Assembly (NCBI RefSeq): GCF_004369205.1
Contig: NZ_QFGA01000002.1
Coordinates: 992,001 to 1,056,000 of the forward strand
DNA length: 64,000 nt
Source: Pelotomaculum schinkii
Lineage (GTDB): Bacteria > Bacillota > Desulfotomaculia > Desulfotomaculales > Pelotomaculaceae
Direction of reading: 5' to 3'
Shown: positions 51,817 to 59,876 of the stretch, piece by piece
Layout of the letters: each line of letters opens with the position of its first letter
Position numbering within the stretch: the stretch's first letter is position 1
The notes under the pieces: model-generated
The model's database searches: none
Told to the model about the DNA's origin: nothing
Seen by the model: only the letters and a program-made list of their open reading frames with translations
Made by a program: the position numbers and the translations under genes

Positions 51817-52752
51817 TCATGATTTATACCATACCGTGATCTGTATTCCGTAGCTGCCCCAAGAGGAACCCACGCAAACTTTCTTATCGGTAGTTTCCCA
51901 AAACTTATTGGTTAATTCCTGATTCCTTTCCGTCTTCTGCATCACGTAGGCCATCACATCATCAACAGCCTGGCTGTCAAGCTTCTGGCTGAGAATAGCT
52001 GCGGCATCCTTCCACTGACCTTCAAGGTCCCCTTTGGTCAGGTCGATGCCGAAACCAATTTCACAACGGTTAGGGTCACCTGGCCCAAAGTCATTAATAT
52101 ATTCTGGAATAACCAACTTCGTTTCTTTCGGGATCTGGTATCCGGCCCTTGTGGTGTACGTTTCACCCTGTACCACAGGCTGTCCCTGCTCATTCAGGTA
52201 ATCAACCGCAACGCTCACGTCCGGCTGTGCTTCTCCGGCCGGCCAGCATACCACCGTCTGGCTGGCTGCATCCCATGCAACTTCATACCCCAACCCCTCG
52301 GCCACGTATCTAGCCGGCAGCATCGTGCGGCCGGGGTCAACCAGCATGGGTGCCACGTCGATGGCCTTCGCTACACCGTCGCTGGTGACTTGGGCCTTGC
52401 CAATCGTCATTTGTAGCATAGCCTTGGCCCCTTCCAATGTGGCCATCTGGCTTGGAGCATCCCAGGTGATATTTTCATCGGTCACGCCCAGTGCGTTGCC
52501 CAGATACCTTACCGGGACAAATGTCCGGTCGTTCTGGATGAACGGAGCTACATCCATTTGGACTCCAGGAGTTTGGTTATTGACCACATAGTATGGGTTG
52601 CCGATCCTAAACACCACAGACTTCACAAGATCGTTCTGCTGGCTGTAAACATTAACGGTTGTACTCTGGGTATCTGCTCTTGCTGCGTGAAGCCAGGGGA
52701 GAAAAATTATGCCCACTGCAACAATAATTACTAAAGCGAAAAATCTTTTCAT
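51817..52752 (-). CDS. exported copper-amine-oxidase-N (stalk) domain protein
   Basis: 311 residues. The signal peptide is FFALVIIVAVGIIFLPWLHA. Two stalk repeats: FIQNDRTFVPVRYLGNALGV...ITWD and LVDPGRTMLPARYVAEGLGY...VAWD. These domains are common in secreted proteins of spore-forming clostridia and may bind the envelope. The C-terminal 110 residues (CEIGFGIDLTKGD to SSWGSYGIQITVWYKS) are unrecognised. Clusters with the BIG-domain protein. Confidence 0.75.
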   Translation of the reverse strand: MKRFFALVIIVAVGIIFLPWLHAARADTQSTTVNVYSQQNDLVKSVVFRIGNPYYVVNNQTPGVQMDVAPFIQNDRTFVPVRYLGNALGVTDENITWDAPSQMATLEGAKAMLQMTIGKAQVTSDGVAKAIDVAPMLVDPGRTMLPARYVAEGLGYEVAWDAASQTVVCWPAGEAQPDVSVAVDYLNEQGQPVVQGETYTTRAGYQIPKETKLVIPEYINDFGPGDPNRCEIGFGIDLTKGDLEGQWKDAAAILSQKLDSQAVDDVMAYVMQKTERNQELTNKFWETTDKKVCVGSSWGSYGIQITVWYKS

Positions 52753-52888
52753 TGAATATACTCCCTCCTTAAACTACTTGTTTAAATTTAACCTGCTACT
52801 AAACGCTTGAAGATATGTTTTTGTTTCTTTTCCTTTACCATCACCCCCAGCACAAACCAGTATAAAAATATAGAAGATTTACAATTAG

Positions 52889-53287
52889 TTATCGAACCAA
52901 ATTGGTTAGAATTAATCGTAAACACTCGTATTTTTTCATTTGAGTGGCCCTTTCTTGCTCTCTAGCATGTCTGGGTACACCAATGCCAGGCAACCTGGGT
53001 ATTTTTTTCTCACCTGAAAGCCTTTTTCTCTCCTGCTCAAAAATGCATTGTTCGACGCACAAAACTGTTCTAGAAACCAGCGGAGAAGCATTTTTATACA
53101 CAATTTCCGGCACAACATAATTACCATTTTCATCTCTAAGATAAAGCACTACAATATTTTCCCTACAATCCCTCCACTGACCTTCACCTCTCTTCACTAC
53201 TCTTACTGCGTTTTTCCGAGACATATTATATTGTTTTACAACCCGGCCGCAATCAATTAAAATAGCCGTAACAGTATTAGTTTTCAT
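52889..53287 (-). CDS. hypothetical protein (132 aa)
   Basis: ATG at 53287 after GGGACGGAG; the in-frame start at 53305 is less likely. It contains TAILIDCGRVVKQYNMSRKN, then VVLYLRDENGNYVVPEIVYK and a basic C-terminus. No family recognised. AT-richer than the host and divergent from the Xre regulator, whose control region lies between them. Confidence 0.5.
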   Translation of the reverse strand: MKTNTVTAILIDCGRVVKQYNMSRKNAVRVVKRGEGQWRDCRENIVVLYLRDENGNYVVPEIVYKNASPLVSRTVLCVEQCIFEQERKRLSGEKKIPRLPGIGVPRHAREQERATQMKKYECLRLILTNLVR

Positions 53288-53424
53288 AGCTCCGTCCCTT
53301 CTCAAAACGGCAATATTAAACTAGGGTAGTTTTTACGCCCAGCCGACCCCCAGCTGTGCTCAATCAAATCGCAAAATAAATGATTAAAAGTCAAAGTATG
53401 CTATAAAATGATAATATGTCAAAA

Positions 53425-53453
53425 TTGATTATTTGTCAATTTTAATTTATAAT
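53425..53453 (+). promoter_or_regulatory. promoter and probable operator of the Xre regulator
   Basis: TTGATT (53425) and TATAAT (53448) are spaced 17 bases. Direct TGTCAA repeats at 53417 and 53434 overlap the -35 and could be the repressor's own operator. Confidence 0.7.
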
Positions 53454-53482
53454 TAATCTAAAAATTTATCCGGAGTAATAAA

Positions 53483-54202
53483 ATGGAAAATGATTTCGGT
53501 GTTCTATTACGTTCGATACGAAAAAGTAGAATGATGAGTCAAAAAGATTTAGCTGAAAAAGCTGGAATTGACCCTTCTCATCTTAATAAGATCGAAAAAG
53601 GTATAAATATGCCTTCTGATAAAGTTTTATTTAATCTTGCTGATGTTCTCGTTGCTGAAGAGCTTTTTACTGCTGCTGGCATGCTTATACCACCTGAGTT
53701 TGAAAAAAAACACCCTCTTAAAGAACCTATTAAATTTCCACAAGTGGAATACCCACAAGTATTAGAAAAAATGCATAATATATATTTAAATGAATTTCAC
53801 AAGGCTTTCCATGAACGACTTGAAAAAGAAGATGAAATTGGTGTAATTATTAGGCTGATTAGTTCGACTAGAAGTGTATATCTTACATATGAAAAAGGTT
53901 TAGGCCAGACAGAAAATGAAAATATCAAGATTTTTGTGGAAACTGCTAATAATTTATTAAAATTATATGGACAGTTAGATGAATTACAATATAAAATGGG
54001 TGAAGACACTAGATATACTGAAGGTGAAGCTGCTGGTAAATGTATGGCATTACAAGATATATGGGAAGAGATACAGAGAAATATAAACTTTAACCTTAGT
54101 GGATTTCTTGCAGATATAATAAAATTAGATAAGAATGACGCCGAATTTATAGCAGATATAATAAACGTACGAAAAAGCAAAAAGCCCCCTACCGTTGAAT
54201 AG
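53483..54202 (+). CDS. Xre-family transcriptional regulator
   Basis: 239 residues. The N-terminal HTH_3 domain is LLRSIRKSRMMSQKDLAEKAGIDPSHLNKIEKGIN. The rest is helical and unrecognised, longer than simple phage repressors and perhaps an oligomerisation or sensing domain. ATG at 53483 with CCGGAGTAA upstream. It faces the excisionase-like gene and probably keeps the element quiescent. Confidence 0.85.
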   Translation: MENDFGVLLRSIRKSRMMSQKDLAEKAGIDPSHLNKIEKGINMPSDKVLFNLADVLVAEELFTAAGMLIPPEFEKKHPLKEPIKFPQVEYPQVLEKMHNIYLNEFHKAFHERLEKEDEIGVIIRLISSTRSVYLTYEKGLGQTENENIKIFVETANNLLKLYGQLDELQYKMGEDTRYTEGEAAGKCMALQDIWEEIQRNINFNLSGFLADIIKLDKNDAEFIADIINVRKSKKPPTVE

Positions 54203-54216
54203 GGGGCTTCACTTTT
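54179..54216. terminator. bidirectional terminator inside two converging gene ends
   Basis: AAGCCCCCT pairs with AGGGGGCTT. The stem encodes the last codons of both the Xre gene (KPPTVE) and the opposing HTH gene (KPPIQR); the two coding regions overlap by 14 bases within it. Confidence 0.85.
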
Positions 54217-54395
54217 GACTGTTCAATAAAATTTAGAAGATCACCTTTTGTAACACGGTGTGTCTTATTAAATTTATACCCTTTTAATATTCCGGCAGCT
54301 ATCCAGCGATAGACACTCCGTTTCGGGACATTTAAAATAGTTGCTACATCTGCAATAGTATAAAATTCTAACACCGTTTTATTAATATCTTCCAC
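54189..54395 (-). CDS. excisionase-family HTH protein
   Basis: 68 residues: FYTIADVATILNVPKRSVYR and KGYKFNKTHRVTKGDLLNFI fit the MerR-like HTH_17/excisionase pattern. ATG at 54395 with AAGGAGAG upstream. Likely a recombination directionality factor or small regulator for the element. Confidence 0.85.
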   Translation of the reverse strand: MEDINKTVLEFYTIADVATILNVPKRSVYRWIAAGILKGYKFNKTHRVTKGDLLNFIEQSKVKPPIQR

Positions 54396-54463
54396 TTATC
54401 TAAACTCTCCTTTTTAATATTTACTAACATTTTTACCGCCTTATAAAAACTCGCCTTTTTCAT

Positions 54464-54598
54464 TCACGCCCGGCGCATGGTCTCCACCGCAGTCATTTTC
54501 CCCTCCTTCCACTCCTGGCATATCTCCTGGAAGTTAGCCGGCACCACACAGCCAGGCCGGCCCAGACGCTTGCCGTTTGCTCTGGCTATTGCTATCCC
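54464..54598 (-). pseudogene. C-terminal remnant of a Tn3-type resolvase
   Basis: The minus strand encodes GIAIARANGKRLGRPGCVVP, then FQEICQEWKEGKMTAVETMR and a stop. This is the linker and DNA-binding start of resolvase/invertase proteins. The catalytic domain is absent. Confidence 0.75.
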
Positions 54599-54879
54599 TT
54601 CCTACTGCTGGTGTTGTCGATCGGTTCTCAATGCCTAATTTGTGCATTTTAAGGACCTTAAATTATTGGCGAAGCTCTGACTAAAAGACCGGCGCGAGCC
54701 GGATCAGGACGGCTGTTATCCGAGTAGTAGTTAGCCCATGCAATTCCAGATTGACAATTATATTGTTTTTGATATATTATATCAAGAACAATATATTATT
54801 CAGTGATGGTGATTCTTCAAGTGCCTAAGACAATAATTAACAATTTACATAAAAAACTAAGCAGTACTAAAAACATTAT

Positions 54880-55169
54880 CATATCCCCAAAGTAGCTGCT
54901 AAAATTATTAGAAATATTATAATATTATATTGCTTGACGAATTTGGATTTAACTTGCCAGTAGACTACATACATAGGATATGGGCAAGTAAAGAAAGCTT
55001 TGGGAACTCAGGACAAAGTTTTCCAATAATGCCGAAAGAACACTCTTCTTTACTGTCCACAAGGGTAAATTTTTGCTAACCAACTGCTTCCGTAAGGATA
55101 CCGATGACTAAAAATGAAATACGAAAATCTGAAAAAATCCTCAAAGAATTCTTAAAGTCCAAGGGGTGA
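54880..55169 (+). pseudogene. HigB/RelE-like toxin with frameshifts
   Basis: Read across frames: LDEFGFNLPVDYIHRIWASK, then WELRTKFSNNAERTLFFTVH, KGKFLLTNCFRKDT and finally KNEIRKSEKILKEFLKSKG before TGA. This matches phage-derived HigB-type mRNA interferases. At least two frame changes (near 55002 and 55105) disrupt it. The intact antitoxin gene follows 75 bases later. Confidence 0.8.
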
Positions 55170-55244
55170 TAATAAAGGATAGTAAGACTTCGTAAGTACA
55201 AAAAAGCTTTAAATTATTTAATATATTTCCAGAAGGTGATTATA

Positions 55245-55625
55245 ATGAAATTTTTCAATATGAACGAGCTTACAACAGAGCTAGAGAAAAAACGCCCGGA
55301 TATTATTGAAGAGATAATTAAAGATGAGCCTAATTATTTATTGGTTCGTGATATTATCAAAACGCGAATTAAAAAAGGGCTAACTCAAGCTGAACTGGCC
55401 AAAAAATCCAGCCTTACCCAAACCCAAATATCACGTATTGAAAGCGCCCAACTCGGCAGCATTAATACCATTACCAAAGTCCTGAATGCTTTGGATTTGC
55501 GCCTTACTATCACGGAAAAAAACAAGCCAAAACTCTGCCGTTATTCAACAAAAATCGCATCACCAAGAAGGACTAGGGGGAAAAAATCCGTTGAAGAAGA
55601 ACAAAAGGAACTATCAAAAGCGTGA
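55245..55625 (+). CDS. HigA-type antitoxin (Xre HTH)
   Basis: 126 residues. HTH: KKGLTQAELAKKSSLTQTQI followed by SRIESAQLGS, then LDLRLTITEKNK, as in HigA antitoxins. ATG at 55245 after AGAAGGTG. Its toxin is inactivated just upstream, so it is now an orphan that may still repress its own promoter or neutralise related toxins in trans. Confidence 0.85.
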   Translation: MKFFNMNELTTELEKKRPDIIEEIIKDEPNYLLVRDIIKTRIKKGLTQAELAKKSSLTQTQISRIESAQLGSINTITKVLNALDLRLTITEKNKPKLCRYSTKIASPRRTRGKKSVEEEQKELSKA

Positions 55626-55652
55626 AAAAAATCGGCATTTAGCCGATTTTTG
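55625..55652 (+). terminator. rho-independent terminator after the HigA gene
   Basis: AAAAATCGGC pairs with GCCGATTTTT, directly after the stop codon. Confidence 0.85.
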
Positions 55653-55767
55653 GGGTATACAGATTAGTGTATTGATACCATTATCTGCATATCTGAACTG
55701 TAAATATTAGCAAATATATTCTATTAAAATGCTACACACCACCTGTCCCGGTATGTGGCGCACTTTG

Positions 55768-56247
55768 TTATTTTTTCTTGGATGCTAAGTAACTAATCTG
55801 TATATCGTAAACTTTTTCCCTTGGTACATAAGAAATTATTCCCTTATTCATTAAAATATCTAATTTCTGAACCCTTTTAAGTATCTCGCTTTTACGCTTT
55901 GGATTTAAGACTACAATTTCTTTACCATTTACTTTAAAGGGATCGCCAATAAATTCTTTTCTCACATAAAACATGTTTTGAATCAAAAGGTAGTTATCGT
56001 ATTTATTTATATTAATCGGATATACTAAATCAGTTTTTTTGGGGTCATCAAAAAGATTCTTATATTTAACATTTTTATCATCATCCTTAGAGATAGGTAT
56101 GCAACAATAACAATCCGGATAATTATGCTCCTCAATAACGAGAATCATAACAGGACGACTTCCATGAGTAGTTATCTTGTAACTCCTCCAGTCACAAATT
56201 TGGTGGAACTCCGAAGTTAACAAGTAAATTTTATAATTTTCTACCAC
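55768..56247 (-). CDS. type III toxin, ToxN/CptN-like endoribonuclease
   Basis: 159 residues from a GTG at 56247 with TGGAGGAAA upstream. The pattern fits type III toxins: a short N-terminal strand (YKIYLLTSEF), then SRPVMILVIEEHNYPDCYCC with CIPISKDDDKN (compare the RPY...PLSS block of ToxN), VYPININKYDNYLLIQNM (compare INxNNMIPV), and a helical C-terminus. Toxins of this class cut RNA and are held inactive by a repeated RNA. Decisive support is the context: promoter, 45-nt repeats and terminator immediately upstream in the same orientation. I favour the CptN branch on repeat length and protein size; TenpN is an alternative. Confidence 0.85.
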   Translation of the reverse strand: MVENYKIYLLTSEFHQICDWRSYKITTHGSRPVMILVIEEHNYPDCYCCIPISKDDDKNVKYKNLFDDPKKTDLVYPININKYDNYLLIQNMFYVRKEFIGDPFKVNGKEIVVLNPKRKSEILKRVQKLDILMNKGIISYVPREKVYDIQISYLASKKK

Positions 56248-56270
56248 GCTATTTCCTCCAGTTACACAGA

Positions 56271-56302
56271 AGAAGGGAACAGGATTTCCCCTGCTCCCTT
56301 CA
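56271..56302 (-). terminator. attenuating terminator between RNA antitoxin and toxin
   Basis: On the minus strand GAAGGGAGCAGG pairs with CCTGTTCCCTTC around a short loop and is followed by a weak T-rich tail. In type III systems a leaky terminator here makes antitoxin RNA exceed toxin mRNA. Confidence 0.85.
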
Positions 56303-56303
56303 C

Positions 56304-56405
56304 ATAAAATTTACCTATCCGCCACATTTTAGTTGCATACGGATCAGCAACAAACTTACCTATCCGCCACATTTTAGTTGCATACGGATTAGCAACAAAT
56401 TTACC
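56304..56405 (-). ncRNA. type III antitoxin RNA: 2.2 tandem 45-nt repeats
   Basis: On the minus strand unit 1 spans 56405-56361 and unit 2 spans 56360-56316, both 45 nt and differing at two bases; a 12-nt partial third unit follows. Each unit can form an H-type pseudoknot: GTTGC pairs with GCAAC, and the loop ATCCG pairs with the 3' CGGAT. The two variable bases fall outside both stems. This is the fold expected of a processed, toxin-binding RNA. Confidence 0.88.
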
Positions 56406-56412
56406 CATTAGT

Positions 56413-56441
56413 ATTTTATCACCACCTCAAAAAAATATCAA
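56413..56441 (-). promoter_or_regulatory. promoter of the type III toxin-antitoxin operon
   Basis: Minus strand: TTGATA (56441-56436), a 17-base spacer and TAAAAT (56418-56413). Transcription would begin at about 56407-56405, exactly at the first repeat. Confidence 0.88.
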
Positions 56442-56789
56442 GATTTTTTTTGTTTTACCTATGATAATTAGTCTCATTGGAACCATAACACGAATATTGG
56501 AGAAAAAACATAGTAATAATAAGGATTATTTGGCTTTTTAACGGGCACGTTATAAAGATTTAATACACCAACCAACCTGTTCCTCTAATTTACTGACCTG
56601 TCCAGACTGGTTGACCACCAGCTTGGGCTATTAATACCTCCAGCGCCGCCTTTTCCTCCCTTGCCCTAGCTCGGCTATAACAATTATATTAGTCAGATAC
56701 TTGATTCATTTCCGTCTTAGCCCGTATTCCCAAAATTTTTGCACAACTGAGATAAAAAATTTTCTACTTATTGCCAGGTATATAACCTT
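56442..56789. other. gap with no recognised gene
   Basis: AT-rich. A GC-richer patch at 56590-56690 encodes AREEKAALEVLIAQAGGQPV on the minus strand without a complete frame and may be a gene remnant. Confidence 0.4.
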
Positions 56790-57080
56790 CTATTCACCGA
56801 AACTAATGATCCAGCTTGCGCCACGGCATCTATCTTCCAATATAAACTCCACTCTTACTGAATCTAACTGAGCCGTATTGTAAAGCATCTCGATAAACTC
56901 AATGCCCTTGCAGCTTGATTTAGATTTAGAACCTTTCAAAAAACTTTCAGCCAGGGTAAGAATTTCTTTCTGCCTTTCAGTTGGTGATTTAAAAAAACCA
57001 ACTATAAAATCGTAAATTTTTTGACCAATTTCAACATCTTGATCTTTGCAATTAACAATAACCACGCTGTTTTGTAACAC
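56790..57080 (-). CDS. hypothetical protein (96 aa)
   Basis: GTG at 57080 with AAAGGAG 9 bases upstream. Residues include SVVIVNCKDQDVEIGQKIYD and FFKSPTERQKEILTLAESFL, ending RGASWIISFGE. No family recognised. Well-placed ribosome site and codon usage suggest a real element gene of unknown role. Confidence 0.55.
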   Translation of the reverse strand: MLQNSVVIVNCKDQDVEIGQKIYDFIVGFFKSPTERQKEILTLAESFLKGSKSKSSCKGIEFIEMLYNTAQLDSVRVEFILEDRCRGASWIISFGE

Positions 57081-57207
57081 CTAGCACGACTCCTTTGTTT
57101 TTTACATTATTCATCTTTCAGGTAGCAAAGGTAAGTATTTAGTATTTAGTATTAAATCTCACCTTAGTAAGTACCAATAAATCCAATAGATGCAAACTTA
57201 CCTTCAT

Positions 57208-57420
57208 CTATTTACCTTGAATAATCTCATCCTTAAATACAACAATTAAATTCTCTGGAGCATTGAAAAACGTGTAGTAAAAACTTCGAAGCTCCTCTTT
57301 TACAACGTCCAACAGTTTTTCCCTTTCATCAAGTCTCCCCGGAGGGGAGATATAGAGGGGCAAAACCCCTTTAAACAAAACCCGCCGTTTAAAACCGCCG
57401 TCCGGCTTTAGCCTAGTCAA
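57208..57420 (-). CDS. small uncertain ORF (70 aa)
   Basis: Starts MTRLKPDGGFKRRVLFKGVL and continues DEREKLLDVVKEELRSFYYT. The N-terminal third lies in one arm of an inverted repeat, so it may be a fused or chance frame. No family recognised. Confidence 0.3.
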   Translation of the reverse strand: MTRLKPDGGFKRRVLFKGVLPLYISPPGRLDEREKLLDVVKEELRSFYYTFFNAPENLIVVFKDEIIQGK

Positions 57421-57594
57421 AGTACTGCGCGGTTTCCCTGGTGCAAGGGGCGGCCGCTTTTTGGCCGGGTTGGGAGGGATACCGGACTGATTCCTACCTC
57501 AAAGGAATGCCCAGGAGAATATGCTCACGGCCTTTACCCCTTACGCCAGGGTGTAATGTGCTAGGCTAAAATAAAGTCCGGACGGCGGTTAAAA
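57388..57594. repeat. inverted repeat pair of about 29-34 bp (MITE-like)
   Basis: AAAACCGCCGTCCGG...CTTT...AGCCTAG at 57388-57416 recurs inverted at 57561-57594 with a small insertion. The 144-bp centre is non-coding. Size and form fit a small non-autonomous element; no target duplication is evident. The rest of 57421-57756 has no gene. Confidence 0.65.
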
Positions 57595-57705
57595 AAGCTC
57601 CGCACTAGCGAAGCTTCCTTGTAGGCCAAAGAGAATACATCCAAAATGGCCCAAAATTATATATAGGTTTTCTGGTTCTGCCGCCATCGTCAAAATTGCA
57701 AAGAC

Positions 57706-57735
57706 AAAATAACCGGCATAAAGCCGGTTATTATT
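57706..57735 (-). terminator. terminator after the BrnA-like gene
   Basis: AATAACCGGC pairs with GCCGGTTATT around an ATAAA loop, 20 bases past the stop of the minus-strand gene. Confidence 0.85.
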
Positions 57736-57756
57736 TGTGAAATCACGTATCCGTTT

Positions 57757-58044
57757 TTATATAATTTCAGTTTCAATTTTCTCTGTAATCCACATGCGGA
57801 TTAAAGTTTGATATGGTAGCCCTTTCTTACCGGCGATTTTTTTAACGGCATCTATTTGGTTAGGCTCCAAACGCAGAGTGACAGGCTTTTTAAGCTCTCG
57901 TCTTTTTAATATTTCTTCCTCTAGTTCTTGTGCAACTTCAATATCTAAAGGCTCAAAATCATCAAGAAACTCCGCGCTGTCATGATTATCCCAAAAGCGG
58001 GCTTCTTCTTCTTCAGTTTTAAACTCAGGTATTTCTTTGGCCAT
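57757..58044 (-). CDS. BrnA/CopG-type antitoxin
   Basis: 95 residues: EIPEFKTEEEEARFWDNHDS is the classic BrnA-like N-terminus, and the C-terminal ribbon-helix-helix is KPVTLRLEPNQIDAVKKIAG, then LPYQTLIRMWI. ATG at 58044 after GGGGGG; an in-frame start at 58065 is less likely. The adjacent toxin frame is broken. Confidence 0.85.
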   Translation of the reverse strand: MAKEIPEFKTEEEEARFWDNHDSAEFLDDFEPLDIEVAQELEEEILKRRELKKPVTLRLEPNQIDAVKKIAGKKGLPYQTLIRMWITEKIETEII

Positions 58045-58045
58045 A

Positions 58046-58319
58046 TTACCAACCCCCCCTTTCACGAAGGTAATAGCGTCTTTCTGATTGGGTCATGTCT
58101 CTCGCCGTTATTACCCGAACAATACCACCTGGTTTGAGGGCAGCAACCACTAAAATATATCGTCCAGGGTCAGTTACTCCATTATACCAATAAACGCCTT
58201 TCCCGGCCTTTGCGAAATAGAGCGTCCAGAAATGCTTCTTCGGCTTCATCAGGTGTTAGGTTGTGCTTTGCTATATGTTCAATATTTCTGTTATCCCAAC
58301 CGAATTTACTAATTTTCAA
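58046..58319 (-). pseudogene. BrnT-like toxin with a single frameshift
   Basis: From a TTG at 58319 the frame reads KISKFGWDNRNIEHIAKHNL, TPDEAEEAFLDALFRKGRE. The continuation GKGVYWYNGVTDPGRYILVV to VRVITARDMTQSERRYY is in another frame. The break is near 58206, where a one-base change in a GGGAAAGG tract would rejoin them. Either a recent inactivation or a sequencing error. Confidence 0.8.
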
Positions 58320-58401
58320 TTATCTTTAATATATTACCATGTATTTACAATGTCAATACATTATATTCATACATATATATTTACATTGACCGGTGCCAGC
58401 C

Positions 58402-58476
58402 GGACGGATAAATGGACGGCGTTTAAAAAGCCTAATATAATTATATAAGTACGGAAAAGGACGGATAAATGGACGG
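58402..58476 (+). repeat. 18-bp perfect direct repeat
   Basis: GGACGGATAAATGGACGG occurs at 58402-58419 and 58459-58476, 57 bases apart. Each copy itself holds GGACGG twice. A duplicated 15-mer, CCTGCCTTTCATCGC, lies nearby at about 58576-58604. Role unknown. Confidence 0.75.
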
Positions 58477-58737
58477 AGTGTAGTTTCTAAGGACGGAGTT
58501 TTATTTTAACTTAAAAAGTCTTGCACCACGCGGCACTGCCGCGTGTGTGTTCTATTAGGACGGAGTCCTCTTATCCTGCCTTTCATCGCCTGCCTTTCAT
58601 CGCGCGGGAGCCCAAATTTGAGATTATAAGTTTCACCTGCGGGACCGGAAAAAAATGGTCTCAATGCCGGCATTTCAAACCCATGTCCCTTCCTTGCCAT
58701 AGCCTGTGGGCCTGCTGTATCTCAAACCTGCAAGATA

Positions 58738-58818
58738 CCTCAATTTTTAATTTGGAAGGGCTAGACTGGCGTTGTGGTTTTCAAGGCCAGTCTAGTCCTT
58801 CCAAATTAAAAATTGAGG
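58738..58818. repeat. large hairpin: 33-bp inverted arms with 15-base loop
   Basis: Arms 58738-58770 and 58786-58818 are complementary at 32 of 33 positions; the exception is a G-T pair in one orientation. No poly-T follows the GC end. It is far too long to be chance and lies in a non-coding part of the element. Confidence 0.95.
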
Positions 58819-59876
58819 CACCCCTTCCGGACCGGAAGTAACAGGCAACCTTCCATGGTATAAGCCGTCATACTTGGCAGCCAGGCAACACGATGAGGGC
58901 TGCACGGAACGACCAGTAAAAGCTACAGAACAATACCTGCGGAGCAGGATTTGCCTTCGCAGCTCAAAAGACCAGAACACAAAAAGCCTGCGTAGGCACA
59001 AAAAGCCTCTCGGCGTGGGGCAATCCAACCAAACATGGGAAAGAAAAAAAGACCAAACCCACCCCTTTATGCACTCTTTAAGAGTACCGCCAGGCAACGC
59101 AGTAAGCCGAATGGCGGCTTATTGAACGAAAGATTTTCGATTTGCCCCAGGCGCCGGTATCTCAGACCTGCCAAAATCCTTAATTCTTACTTTTGAAGGA
59201 ATAGCATTAATACTAGTATAGCGCTAGTATTATGCTATATTCATTGATAATTCAGCACTAGACCGGGGCTATCCTTGGCATTAAATAACAACGATGCCAG
59301 CCACCACACACCACTGCCATATGCAACCGGGCCAAGAGAGTTCGCGGATTAATTGGACCTAGTGGCCTATATATTAGCCGGAGGGTTAAGCTTGAGATAG
59401 TTCGACTGCAGCAGACCCTGGTGGAAGCCAGGGGATGCAAGGGAGTGCTAGCTCAAGGTTAATCCCGTAGGCGGATGTTATCATGATAACATCCGCTAAC
59501 ATCAAACATACAACCGTTATTTTGTTAACATTTTTCAAACGCTGTTTTGCGCCGAGACAGATGCGCTCCATAATATGCAGCTCCTCCGGTACTTGGTGGC
59601 CAACAACCTCCGCTGGCACCACGGTCAGGCCCAGGGGGGCAGCCCCGTACCGATGCGGACGATCAAGGTCCTCCAGCTCACTGGTGGTTTTGAAAAAATC
59701 GAAAAGACCTTATTTTAAGGTCCATACTAACCGCCTACGGGATAGGAACGCAATATCTCCCTCATGGCTCTGTTGGAATATAGGCACTAGTATAGTGCTA
59801 GTATTAGCATGCTAGCACAGGTATAGCATGCACGCTTTTCCATGATTTCACAGTACTAGTGCAACACTATCCCTAG
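58819..59876. other. 1-kb gene-poor tract rich in CTAG palindromes
   Basis: Frames here are short and unconvincing. A dyad at 59201-59238 (AATACTAG...CTAGTATT) and a second group at 59786-59835 share the CACTAGTATAGTGCTAG theme. It borders the replication-protein genes and may belong to an origin. Confidence 0.55.

Noticed and set aside
56304-56405. Repeats considered as a CRISPR array
   Set aside because: Units are contiguous without unique spacers, and there are no cas genes; the promoter-repeat-terminator-toxin order explains them better.
58874-59125. Plus-strand 83-codon frame and the opposing 101-codon frame (58792-59097)
   Set aside because: Neither has a ribosome site or recognisable sequence; the region looks like non-coding repeat-rich DNA.
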